A DNA stretch of 11,084 nucleotides from Verrucomicrobiota bacterium (lineage in GTDB: Bacteria; Verrucomicrobiota; Lentisphaeria; Oligosphaerales; Oligosphaeraceae). Below, in pieces: positions 1-6,975 of this stretch; within the stretch, counting starts at the first letter, position 1, and each line of letters opens with the position of its first letter. Location of the stretch: positions 1 through 11,084 of the forward strand of contig JAKLHU010000029.1 of the NCBI GenBank assembly GCA_022709995.1, written 5' to 3'. The translations under genes and the position numbers were made by a program. The notes under the pieces are model-generated. The model saw nothing but the letters and a program-made list of their open reading frames with translations, was not told the origin of the DNA and did no database searches.

Positions 1-2043
1 GACCTTGAGGCCGTCGTCGCCGGCCTCGGCGGCGACGGCGACGGGCTGGCCGGCGATTGCCGGCTCCTGACGGGAGAAGTTCTGCTGCACGAGCAGCTGT
101 GGCGCCGCGCCGATTTTCAGGTGGCGGCCGGCCGGCAGGATGCCGTTGGCCAGCATCCAGGCGGCGTCGTGATTGAGCGGCGCGCACAGCGGGGCGCGCA
201 GTCGGCCGTTGTCTTGCATCTCGGCCAGTTCGGCGTTGCCAAATAGCCGGACGCCGTTTTTGACGGCGAGGCGCGGCGGGTTGACGTTTTTCTGGAGCGG
301 CAGTCCGGCGATGTAGTCGTTGCGGGCCACGATGGCGCGCAGCATGGCCTCGCCGTCCGCCGCGGCCTTGCTGCGGCGGAAGACCTGCAGCGCGTTGACG
401 GCGCGGGCAGTGAGCGCGAGGTGGTCGAATTCGATTCGGGCCAGCTCCAGGGGCCAGCATCCGGGCGCGAGCCGTTCCGATTCCGCCAGCAGCGCGTCCA
501 ATTGGCTGATATCGGCTTCTGGATAGCGCAGCGCCAGCAGGCGCAAATTGTCGTGCATTGATGGCAGGCCGCCCTCCTCGAAAAGTGCCGGGTCATTCCA
601 GTCCGAGTTGCGGTCGAGGTCGCGGGACAGGCATTGGTCCAGACGGGAAAAGAAGGCGATCATGGTTTCCGCGGCCGGGCCGTAGGTGTGCCGGCAGTAG
701 GTCTGCAGAAGTTCGTCCGCGTCCAGGGTCGGGTCGGCCAGCTGTTTGCCATATTGGAAATAGCGCGGGCCTTCCAGGCCGAACAATTCCCCGAAGCCGC
801 AGCGGTAGATGCCCAGGATGTGGTTGTCGTGGAAGCTCCGGACCTGGTCGGCCAGAAATTTGGCCGTGGTTTTGGGCGTGAAGCCTTCCAGCTGGTAGTA
901 GCCCCAGTTGTACAGGTACACCGTGAAGCCGGCCGGCACTTGCATGCCCTGCCAGTCGGCAAGGACGTCCGCCTTGTAGGGGGCCAGGTCGACCACGACG
1001 TTGGCCGGCAGCTCCCGGAAGGTCTTTGGTGTTTTCAAGGTCGGGCCGTAGGCCATGATGCAGAGCAGGACGCCCGGGCGGTCGCGGCGAAAACGCTCGG
1101 CCATCTGCCGGTGCATGATCCACAGTTTTTCGCCGAAATCGGCGACGCCGTACAAGCTGGCGCAGGCGGGACATTCGCAGGCGCGGAAGCCGTCGCTCTG
1201 GTTGAGCTGGACCATGGTGTAGCCCTGGTCGGCATGGGTGAGCAGCTCCTGGTAGATGAGTTCCTGCACTTCTGGATTCGACAGGCAGTATTGCGGACGT
1301 GTGGCGTGCGGGGCGGGGCGTTCCCCCTTGAACATGGCGAAGTACTCCGGATGCGATTCGTACAGCGACGTCGGCACGGCCTGGTCGTGTGAATGGCCGC
1401 CGTAGTTGCCGTACCAGGGCGCCGGGAAGAAGTTGTTCGCCAGGTCGTAGACGGCGTTCAGGCTGCGGCCGCTGCAGTAGCGGATCGCGGGGGTGACGCG
1501 GACGTGATAATCGTCCGGCACGGCGATTTTGTCCGCCGGCAGGCTGGCCATGACGTCGACCAGCGGGAAAATCGTGTTTGCAAAGCGTTCGCAGAAAACG
1601 AGCGCGGCCTTGAGGGAACCCAGGACATGATAGACATGGCTGCCCGGCGCCCGCAGCTCCTGCCGGGCGGGGCGGTCGTCGCCGGCCAGGTAGATGGTGC
1701 CGCCGCGGGCGAACACGAGGTGCTCCCAGAGCTGGAAGGCCGCGGTGTCGACGCCGGCTGCCCGCAGGGCCCTGGTCGGGCCGATGTACACGGCCGGTCC
1801 ACCGGCGAAGTCCTTTTCGAGGACAATCGGCAGGTCTACGCCCGTCGATTGCCGGATGGCCTGCTGCACGGTCTTGCCCGCCAGTGCGAGGTAGTGGTCG
1901 AGATGGGCATTGCCGCCGTCGTCGGCCAGGACAATCGCATAGGCGCTGGCCTGCCCCCGCGCCGCCACGACCAGTTCGCCAGCGGGGAGAAGGCCGGAAA
2001 AACACAGCAGCAGAAATAATGGGGCAATGGTGATTGGGCGCAT
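1..2043 (-). CDS. Secreted DUF4838-type (glycoside hydrolase-like) protein, 3' end cut by window edge
   Basis: An uninterrupted minus-strand frame of 681 codons runs from the ATG at 2043 to the left edge without a stop, so the C-terminus is missing. Residues 1-22 form a signal peptide (MRP, then hydrophobic ITIAPLFLLLCFSGLL, then PAG), predicting export. Residues about 30-180 resemble the N-terminal accessory domain seen in such proteins (YIGPT at 86-90, YLAGDDRP at 118-125). The main domain follows, with GGHSHDQAVP at 215-224, YCLSNPEVQELIYQE near 252-266, NQSDGFRACECPAC at 281-294, YLYNWGYY at 376-383 and YRCGFGELFGLEGP at 413-426. This pattern matches DUF4838 proteins, common in Lentisphaerota and Bacteroidota and thought to act on polysaccharides; no reaction is established. 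The CECPxC pair may bind metal or form a disulfide. No Shine-Dalgarno is evident before the ATG, but the signal peptide supports this start. Family assignment is confident; substrate is unknown. Confidence 0.85.
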   Translation of the reverse strand, partial: MRPITIAPLFLLLCFSGLLPAGELVVAARGQASAYAIVLADDGGNAHLDHYLALAGKTVQQAIRQSTGVDLPIVLEKDFAGGPAVYIGPTRALRAAGVDTAAFQLWEHLVFARGGTIYLAGDDRPARQELRAPGSHVYHVLGSLKAALVFCERFANTIFPLVDVMASLPADKIAVPDDYHVRVTPAIRYCSGRSLNAVYDLANNFFPAPWYGNYGGHSHDQAVPTSLYESHPEYFAMFKGERPAPHATRPQYCLSNPEVQELIYQELLTHADQGYTMVQLNQSDGFRACECPACASLYGVADFGEKLWIMHRQMAERFRRDRPGVLLCIMAYGPTLKTPKTFRELPANVVVDLAPYKADVLADWQGMQVPAGFTVYLYNWGYYQLEGFTPKTTAKFLADQVRSFHDNHILGIYRCGFGELFGLEGPRYFQYGKQLADPTLDADELLQTYCRHTYGPAAETMIAFFSRLDQCLSRDLDRNSDWNDPALFEEGGLPSMHDNLRLLALRYPEADISQLDALLAESERLAPGCWPLELARIEFDHLALTARAVNALQVFRRSKAAADGEAMLRAIVARNDYIAGLPLQKNVNPPRLAVKNGVRLFGNAELAEMQDNGRLRAPLCAPLNHDAAWMLANGILPAGRHLKIGAAPQLLVQQNFSRQEPAIAGQPVAVAAEAGDDGLKV

Positions 2044-2115
2044 CGTGAACCTGTGTGTTGGTAACTTGTGAATCTATATTTGGGTTAAGTGTGAAATGTG
2101 GTGATGAGCGCTTGT

Positions 2116-2158
2116 CTTCAGGATGCCGCAGGTAGTCCAACCTTCAGGCTGCCGCAGG
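2116..2158. repeat. 17-bp direct repeat, two copies, one mismatch
   Basis: CTTCAGGATGCCGCAGG at 2116-2132 recurs as CTTCAGGCTGCCGCAGG at 2142-2158, differing at one base, with 9 bases between copies. The pair lies about 75-115 bases upstream of the DUF4838 start. It could be a fragment of a dispersed intergenic repeat or a paired protein-binding site; the sequence alone does not decide. Confidence 0.6.
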
Positions 2159-2206
2159 AGGGATAGGACCAATGCATTTCACTTATGCCTAACTTTGGCT
2201 GGAAAC

Positions 2207-2282
2207 ATGGGACCTATAGGACGGTGAAATAGGACCCATGGGACGCATGGGACGCATGGGACGGCAAATAGGACAAGGGGAC
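2207..2282 (-). repeat. Degenerate GTCCCAT tandem array (array A)
   Basis: The plus strand shows GGAC at 2210, 2219, 2232, 2241, 2250, 2259, 2271 and 2279. The spacings are 9, 13, 9, 9, 9, 12 and 8. Positions 2237-2263 are three perfect copies of the 9-mer CATGGGACG. Read on the minus strand, which is sense for the downstream DUF4838 gene, the unit is GTCCCATGC with drifted copies GTCCTAT. It is too short and too variable in spacing for a CRISPR array. Function is unknown; related arrays occur at 6976-7086 and 9018-9064. Confidence 0.75.
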
Positions 2283-2443
2283 GAAGTTCCCATTGGATTA
2301 TTGTGGCCGCCAAAAGTTGAACCGAGTCCTAGACTCAAGAGCATTGGCCTCATGGGATGGCGTTGAATCCGGTGCACGTTGTCGACTATCGCCTTCCAGC
2401 ACCACCGTTCTCACCTTGCCAAATTTGGGTTAATGATAAATTA

Positions 2444-2836
2444 TTACTCCTCTTCCCAATGTTTGCAAGTGGCGGTTTCATCAATTTGTGCGAAAATTTT
2501 CCAGTCGGGGTTTGGAGCCTGGCTGCGTTCGTCCTCCTTGGACATTGGCATGTAATGGCTTCTTCCGGTTGTGGATTTTGCTTTTTGTTCGCCTTCGGGG
2601 AATGTCTTTTTCAAGGTGCTGGAGTCCAGTGTCATGTTGGATTTGAAGTATGCCTTGGCGGCCTGTCCGGCGCCGTAGGTGATGCCGGCGGCAATGGGTA
2701 TCTTCAGGAAAGGCTGGAAACGGGTGTTTTTTTGGTCGTTGCGCCGGCGAAATCATTCGTTGCATGTCGGCGTGGGTCGCCGTGGCGGGGTGGAGAGGCA
2801 GTTGAATCGGCGCGGCCTGTTTTTTTTGTCGTTCAT
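2444..2836 (-). pseudogene. Small hypothetical membrane-type protein, interrupted or with unresolved N-terminus
   Basis: One minus-strand frame ending in TAA at 2444 reads like protein. After an in-frame TGA at 2755-2753 it runs FRRRNDQKNTRFQPFLKI, then a small-residue hydrophobic stretch IPIAAGITYGAGQAAKAYF, then a polar tail rich in Lys, Ser and Glu that ends KHWEEE. The only ATG after the TGA is at 2635, inside the protein-like stretch, and it has no Shine-Dalgarno. Upstream of the TGA the same frame runs 27 codons from an ATG at 2836 (MNDKKNRPRRFN...). That segment echoes the NDQKNTRF after the stop, so it may be a duplication. Alternatively, removing one A from the seven-A run near 2726-2732 would join an upstream frame (MQRMISPAQRPK) to this one. 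TGA is used as a normal stop elsewhere in the window. It may be a decayed gene, a sequence error, or a 63-residue protein starting at 2635. I do not recognise the family. Confidence 0.4.
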
Positions 2837-2864
2837 GCCAAGCTTTTCGGCATTTGGCATTATA
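2835..2864. promoter_or_regulatory. Inverted repeat with TATAAT in the divergent WYL / small-gene region (candidate operator)
   Basis: ATGCCAA (2835-2841) and TTGGCAT (2854-2860) form a perfect 7-bp inverted repeat with a 12-base gap. A minus-strand TATAAT (2864-2859) abuts it, giving a possible -10 for the small minus-strand gene, although no good -35 is visible. The site lies 55-80 bases before the WYL regulator start, where an autoregulatory operator would be expected. It could instead be a hairpin. The regulatory role is an inference. Confidence 0.35.
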
Positions 2865-2914
2865 TTGCAGAGCGTTTTTCATGACTGGCGACAGGATTAT
2901 TTTGGAGAAGGTTT

Positions 2915-3901
2915 ATGCAGAAGAAGAGCGAGCAGCTTTTACGCAAGTTGAAATTCATCGCCGAGGCGAAGAAGAACAACTATCCGAATGCCGCGAGTTT
3001 TGCGCAGTTGATCACGTCTTTTGAGGATGAGGAGGGGCAGCCGTTCGGGTGCAGCGCGCGCACGATTGCGCGCGACATCAAGGACCTGATTGACGTGCAC
3101 AAGGCGCCGCTGGAATATGACCCCCAGAACCGCGGGTATTATTTGCGGGATCGCGCCTGGGAGTTCAACTGTCCTGTTTACGAGCAGGATTTCATCAGCA
3201 TGGCGATGCTGGGCACGCGGCTGTCGGCCGATTTGCTGCCGGAGCCGTTGCGGCGCGACGTCGACGACGCGGTGGCGCAGACGCTGGCCGCGAACTGCTC
3301 CGATTTTTTCGACATGGCGATGATCGAGTCCATACTGTGCGCGTCCGGAATCAAGACGAGCATCGACCCGGTCGTCTTCAAGAAGCTGTTTGACGCCTGG
3401 CGGCGGAAGCAGATGATCGAGCTTGTCTATCGCAATCCGAAGGGCGAAGAGTCATCGCATCGTTTCGAGCCGCATCTGATCGTCTTTCACAAGGGCGTCT
3501 GGTACGCCAAGGGATATCTCTACCAGACGCGGGAAGTGCGGGTCTATGCGGTGCAGCGGATGATTAGTCTGCACCAGGGCGGCGGGAGCTTTGAAACCGA
3601 CAAAAAGCTCTTGGCCGAGACCAAGGCGCACGGCTTGTTCAACTACCCGAAAGTCGATGGCATTCGGCTGCATTGCGACGCCGAGATCGCCTTTTACATT
3701 TACGAGCAGCAGAGAATCATGCAGTCGGATTTGCGGGCGCAGGCGGACGGGTCGCTGGTCCTGGGCTTGAAGCCGACGGTTGAGCATGAGGTCATGCGCT
3801 GGATTCTGGCCGAGGCCGGACGCATCCGGGTGCTGGAGCCGGCGTGGCTGCGTGAAAAAGTCGCGGCGGCCGGCCGGGCCATCTCGGAAAGGAATTCATG
3901 A
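2915..3901 (+). CDS. WYL-domain transcriptional regulator with N-terminal HTH (YafY-like)
   Basis: This 328-residue cytoplasmic DNA-binding regulator has the usual length for the WYL family. Residues 1-65 form a winged-helix HTH (MQKKSEQLLRKLKFI..., recognition helix near SARTIARDIKDL, 48-59). Residues about 160-225 form the WYL domain, with EPHLIVFHKGVWYAKGYLY (185-203) carrying the WYAKGY variant of the Trp-Tyr-Leu motif. The C-terminal WCX region contains the typical RVLEPAWLREKV (305-316). The start is well supported: GGAGAAGG at 2904-2911 lies just before the ATG. WYL proteins sense ligands, often nucleic acid or nucleotides, through this domain. The family includes PafBC and phage-defence regulators as well as many orphans. 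No defence genes are near, so the target is unknown. It faces a small minus-strand gene across a region with an inverted repeat and overlaps a possible 43-codon ORF by four bases. Confidence 0.9.
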   Translation: MQKKSEQLLRKLKFIAEAKKNNYPNAASFAQLITSFEDEEGQPFGCSARTIARDIKDLIDVHKAPLEYDPQNRGYYLRDRAWEFNCPVYEQDFISMAMLGTRLSADLLPEPLRRDVDDAVAQTLAANCSDFFDMAMIESILCASGIKTSIDPVVFKKLFDAWRRKQMIELVYRNPKGEESSHRFEPHLIVFHKGVWYAKGYLYQTREVRVYAVQRMISLHQGGGSFETDKKLLAETKAHGLFNYPKVDGIRLHCDAEIAFYIYEQQRIMQSDLRAQADGSLVLGLKPTVEHEVMRWILAEAGRIRVLEPAWLREKVAAAGRAISERNS

Positions 3902-4029
3902 CCTGCCATGTTTTGTCAGGGACACCGTTTTATGTTGAGCCAATGACAGCAGGAGCATTGCCCGATGGCCGAGTTTTTGTGCCGGGAAATGTCCCTGCGG
4001 GTTTGGTTGGAATGGTCGGCTTGGCGTGA
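3898..4029 (+). CDS. Possible 43-residue small protein coupled to the WYL gene
   Basis: An ATG at 3898 overlaps the WYL stop as ATGA and is preceded by GGAAAGGA (3888-3895 region), a good Shine-Dalgarno at suitable distance. The frame gives 43 residues beginning MTCHVLSGTPFYVEP and ending with a Gly/Val-rich hydrophobic tail (VPAGLVGMVGLA), then TGA at 4027-4029. It sits 45 bases before the zinc-ribbon gene, so the three would form one unit. Its third codon positions are less GC-biased than the neighbours', and I recognise no family. The ribosome site and overlap are the only evidence for translation. It may equally be a spacer. Confidence 0.35.
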   Translation: MTCHVLSGTPFYVEPMTAGALPDGRVFVPGNVPAGLVGMVGLA

Positions 4030-4074
4030 GCTGCGCCGGGAGAATTCAACGAGCAGGTTGCCGGGAGGCGTCCA

Positions 4075-4329
4075 ATGGGGAGTGTATTTCGCATGCCGGA
4101 CTTTATGCGCCGCAAGCACGAGCCGGTATTCTATGATGTGTCCTGCTCGCAATGCGGCTTTGCCGAGGAATACGAGTTTGATCCTCACCATGACACGGTT
4201 GACGGCAATGCGCAAACCGCGCCGGAGCGGACAGCCCTGAGCGATATCGCCGACCTGCCGACTGTCTGCCCGCATTGTGGCAGCAGGCTCAAGAAGACCA
4301 AACGCCCGATCTTTCTGCGTTATGGATAG
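4075..4329 (+). CDS. Small zinc-ribbon protein
   Basis: This 84-residue soluble protein has two Cys pairs, CSQC (24-27) and CPHC (65-68), separated by an acidic insert. That is the arrangement of a four-Cys zinc ribbon. The N-terminus is basic (RRKHEP) and the C-terminus ends KKTKRPIFLRYG. GGGAGG at 4063-4068 before the ATG supports the start. Such proteins resemble the FmdB/regulatory zinc-ribbon type in layout, but I cannot place it in a named family. It lies downstream of the WYL regulator in the same direction and is probably cotranscribed. Its stop overlaps the 3' end of the convergent ceramidase-like gene by 10 bases, leaving no room for a separate terminator. Role unknown: nucleic-acid or protein binding is the general expectation. 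Confidence 0.75.
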   Translation: MGSVFRMPDFMRRKHEPVFYDVSCSQCGFAEEYEFDPHHDTVDGNAQTAPERTALSDIADLPTVCPHCGSRLKKTKRPIFLRYG

Positions 4330-5681
4330 ACGGCGCGGGCGATGATTTTTTCCAGGCCGGGTTTGTATGGCCCGGTCCAGATATGGTAGAGGTATCCCAT
4401 CTGTTCGTAGCCGCCGCGTTTGACTTCGTGCGAGTCGGGCAGGTAGGAGATGCAGCCGTTGCAGTAGCCGAGCAGGAGTGCTTTTTTCGGCAGCAGGGTC
4501 TTTTCCACATAGTCTCCCAGACCGATCAGGACTTCGCCCTGGATGCCGACGATGGCCAGGTCGTCATTCAGCCAGAGGGTCTGGACGCCGATTTTCACGC
4601 GGTCTGGAATGGCGAGGCCGGCATCCAGGCGGGCCAAGGCATGGGTGGGGTAGAAGGCGTAGTGCGGCGGGCCGTCCTGCAGCAGCTTGACGAAGTCTTT
4701 CCGGGCCGTGTACAGGCGTTCGCAGGGCGCTTCGGCTTCCACATAGGCGCCGCGGAAGGCTCCTGGGATGACTTGTTCCAGGCCTTGCGGTTGCAGGAGG
4801 ACGGCGAGGGTTTCGTGGAGCAACTGGCGGCCGACGGCGGGCAGTTCGGCGTGGTCGAGTTGCCGCCAGCGATCGCCGGCCGAGGCGGTGGCCGGGCGCA
4901 TATCGCCGCCGGCGCCCTGCAGGAAGAAGGGCGTGACGTCCGCGCCGAGGGCGTCGGCGCAGGCTTTTTTGAAGGCGCCGGGGATGTCGGCGGTGATCAG
5001 GTGCTGGGCGCCGGTGGCCACCGGGTGGCAGGAGAGGCGGACGCCGAGGGCGCGGAGGCGCCCGTCCTGGCTGCGTAGCGCGAGCACGTGGAGGCGGTTG
5101 TCGACCGGTCCGGCGGGGTTGGGGGCATTGACGATGTCGCCGTTGCGTTCGAGGCGTCGGTTCATGGGCACGGCGGTTTTGCCGCAGCCATGCCAGAGCG
5201 ACCCCGGCTCCAGGTTTTGGGCGGCTTTTTCGGCGGCGGCGAGAAGTTGTTTTTGCAGCCATTCGCGGTAGCGGATGGAGGCGCCGGTGTCGCGGGAGGG
5301 ATTGAAGTAGACGCCCTGGTCGCGCGGTTCCGGTCCGCCGTGGGTATGGGAGGCGTTAAGGAGTACGCATTCGGCCGGCGTTCTGGTGATTTCGGCGATT
5401 TGGCGGCGCAGGTCGGCGGCCTGCTGGTCTTCGAAGGCGATCAGGTCGGCGGCCACGATGACGAGGCGTGTGCCGGCGTTTTCCAGGATGAGCACTTCGG
5501 CGGCCAGGGGGTCGTTGACCCTGTCGAAGTAGTCCTGCCGGGCGCCGTAGCCGCCCATGGTGGTGGGGAAGGGCGGGGTGATGTCAGCGCGGGCGATGCC
5601 GAAGCGGAGGTTTGCGGCAGAAGCCGTTGCCGGCGCGGCGGCGGCGGCGGCAGTGCGTCGGGCCGTTGTCTTGCTGGTCAT
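4320..5681 (-). CDS. Neutral/alkaline ceramidase-like (PF04734 N-terminal domain type) hydrolase
   Basis: The 453-residue product resembles the N-terminal catalytic domain of neutral/alkaline ceramidases, zinc amidases that split ceramide into sphingosine and fatty acid. It is much shorter than the roughly 650-780 residues of characterised enzymes. Visible family features are FGIARADITPP (27-37), NASHTHGGP (109-117, candidate zinc His), LSCHP (216-220, candidate zinc His), IQGE (380-383, candidate zinc Glu) and GYCNGCISYLPD...GGYE (405-425, candidate Tyr ligand). At the loop that normally carries the catalytic Ser (GDVSPN) it has GGDMRP (258-263), so the substrate may not be ceramide. I chose the ATG at 5681 because GGAAAGGA (5696-5689) lies seven bases upstream. 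An in-frame ATG at 5795, one base past the nagA-like stop, would add 38 residues but has no ribosome site. The N-terminus is Ala-rich (residues 11-23), only weakly signal-like. It is probably in one operon with the nagA-like gene. Confidence 0.75.
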   Translation of the reverse strand: MTSKTTARRTAAAAAAPATASAANLRFGIARADITPPFPTTMGGYGARQDYFDRVNDPLAAEVLILENAGTRLVIVAADLIAFEDQQAADLRRQIAEITRTPAECVLLNASHTHGGPEPRDQGVYFNPSRDTGASIRYREWLQKQLLAAAEKAAQNLEPGSLWHGCGKTAVPMNRRLERNGDIVNAPNPAGPVDNRLHVLALRSQDGRLRALGVRLSCHPVATGAQHLITADIPGAFKKACADALGADVTPFFLQGAGGDMRPATASAGDRWRQLDHAELPAVGRQLLHETLAVLLQPQGLEQVIPGAFRGAYVEAEAPCERLYTARKDFVKLLQDGPPHYAFYPTHALARLDAGLAIPDRVKIGVQTLWLNDDLAIVGIQGEVLIGLGDYVEKTLLPKKALLLGYCNGCISYLPDSHEVKRGGYEQMGYLYHIWTGPYKPGLEKIIARAVYP

Positions 5682-5796
5682 GGTGGAATCCTTTCCGGTA
5701 AATGACTGGCGGAGGGGAAGGTGGCGAGTGATTTGTCGGCGGAATTGGAGCGGCTGCCGGTCGGGCGTGGGCAGTGCCGCGTCGGAGAGCGTCATC

Positions 5797-6957
5797 TCAT
5801 GTCGTGGCGTCGTCGTTGGCGAAGGCGGTATTGCCGCCGACCAGGCAGCGGCGGACGACGGCGTGGTCGGGGCTGAGCACGGTGATGTCGGCCCAGAGTC
5901 CTTCCCGGAGGGCGCCGGTCTGGTCCAGCAGGTTCAGGGCTTGGGCTGGATTGGCGGAGAGCATCCTGGACGCTTCCGGGATGGAGAAGCCGAAGCGTCT
6001 GGTCAGGTTTTGGAAGGCCGTGTGGGTTGTCAGGCAGGAGCCGACAATGGTTCCCGTGCCATCGGTCAGGCGGCAGACGTCGCCGTTGGTGAGGCGGTAG
6101 GCTCGGCCGTCGGATTCCGCGTAGACGCCGTCGGGCAGTCCGGCGCCCATCATGGCGTCGGTGATGGCGATGATGCGGTCGGGGCCGGCGGCGCGGCGCG
6201 TCAATTCGATCAGTTCTGGCGGCACGTGGTGGCCATCGGGGATGATTTCCACGTCGACGCGGTTTTCGATCAGGATGGCGTCGGTCAGGCAGGTCTGGCT
6301 GACGCCGCCCCGTACCGGCCGTCCTTCGAAGGTATCGAACAGGTGGCAGACTTGGCGGGCGCCGGCCTCGACGGCCTTTTTGAAGTCATCGAGTGTGCAA
6401 TGGGTGTGTCCAATCGCGACGCGGACGCCGTGTTTGACGGCTTCGGCGATGAGGTCGAGCGCGCCCGGCAGTTCGGGGGAGATGGTCAGCAGGCGCAGGG
6501 TGCCATCGGCTTCGCGGAGCAGCGCGCGCAAGTCGTCCAGGCTGGCGGGGCGGAGGAACTCCTCATTCATGCCGCCCTTGGCGGCCGGGGCGATGAACGG
6601 TCCTTCCAGGTGCGTTCCGAGGCAGCGGGCGCCGGCGTTTTTGGCGCCGGCGGCGACCTTGGCCTGCCGGACATACGCGAGTTGTTCGGGCCAGGGGGTT
6701 GGCGCCAGGGCCGGGCAGAAGCCGGTCATGCCGGTATGCGGGGCGAAGACGGCCATGTCTGGCAGCGTTCGCGGGTCTTCGGCGCTGAAGGGCCCCAGGC
6801 CATGGAAATGCAGGTCGATGAAGCCCGGCAGGATCAGGGGCGCGTCCGGTTGCGGAGTGTTGAGCGGGGTGATCTTGGTGATCAGGCCGTCTGCGATGGC
6901 GAGTTCGCCAAAACAGACCTCGTGCGGCAGGACCAGATTGCCGGTCAAATGCGTCAT
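5797..6957 (-). CDS. nagA: N-acetylglucosamine-6-phosphate deacetylase-like amidohydrolase
   Basis: This 386-residue amidohydrolase-superfamily enzyme has the usual NagA length. NagA removes acetate from GlcNAc-6-phosphate in the cytoplasm, feeding amino-sugar catabolism and wall recycling. Visible motifs are LPGFIDLHFHG (43-53, HxH), THLEGPF (115-121, metal Glu), GHTH (183-186, metal His), HLFDTF (205-210, metal His), DGHH (241-244) and ITDAMMGAGLPDG (265-277, catalytic Asp267). The usual HLFNAM motif reads HLFDTF here, replacing the substrate-contacting Asn by Asp, so specificity may differ from classic NagA. The start at 6957 gives MTHLTGNLVL, which matches family N-termini. A start at 6996 would put extra codons inside a repeat array. 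No strong Shine-Dalgarno is seen. It is followed after 115 bases by the ceramidase-like gene, and its leader carries the GTCCA array at 6976-7086. Confidence 0.85.
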   Translation of the reverse strand: MTHLTGNLVLPHEVCFGELAIADGLITKITPLNTPQPDAPLILPGFIDLHFHGLGPFSAEDPRTLPDMAVFAPHTGMTGFCPALAPTPWPEQLAYVRQAKVAAGAKNAGARCLGTHLEGPFIAPAAKGGMNEEFLRPASLDDLRALLREADGTLRLLTISPELPGALDLIAEAVKHGVRVAIGHTHCTLDDFKKAVEAGARQVCHLFDTFEGRPVRGGVSQTCLTDAILIENRVDVEIIPDGHHVPPELIELTRRAAGPDRIIAITDAMMGAGLPDGVYAESDGRAYRLTNGDVCRLTDGTGTIVGSCLTTHTAFQNLTRRFGFSIPEASRMLSANPAQALNLLDQTGALREGLWADITVLSPDHAVVRRCLVGGNTAFANDDATT

Positions 6958-6975
6958 GGCGGTATTCCGGGGGAG

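Larger units (their letters stand above)
2044..2443. other. Non-coding spacer upstream of the DUF4838 gene
   Basis: About 400 bases lie between the end of the small minus-strand gene and the DUF4838 start. They hold a 17-bp near-perfect direct repeat (2116-2158) and a GGGAC/GTCCC array (2207-2282). I see no convincing ORF: the open frames crossing it are made of repeat-encoded residues (for example RPMRPMRPMGP). A short perfect inverted repeat GAGTC-CTA-GACTC sits at 2324-2336 with no T-run. An AT-richer stretch at 2423-2450 follows the small gene's stop. No clear sigma-70 promoter for the DUF4838 gene was found. Confidence 0.6.

Noticed and set aside
593..2140. A 515-codon minus-strand open frame inside the DUF4838 gene
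   Set aside because: It is Arg/Pro/Gly-rich with no recognisable motif. The overlapping frame starting at 2043 has a signal peptide and family motifs and runs 681 codons to the edge.
2324..2336. GAGTC-CTA-GACTC inverted repeat as a terminator
   Set aside because: The stem is only five pairs with no T-run, too weak to call.
2078..2433. ATTTGGGTTAA occurring at 2078-2088 and 2423-2433 as the ends of an inserted element
   Set aside because: This is an 11-bp match with no terminal inverted repeats, target duplication or transposase between; chance is sufficient.
2357..2884. A 175-codon plus-strand open frame opposite the small minus-strand gene
   Set aside because: It has runs of Phe/Leu/Gly, no ribosome site and no motif. 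The minus strand reads more like a protein.
2836..2915. Phage-defence locus based on the WYL regulator
   Set aside because: No nuclease, CBASS, BREX or other defence gene is in the window, and WYL proteins are common outside defence.
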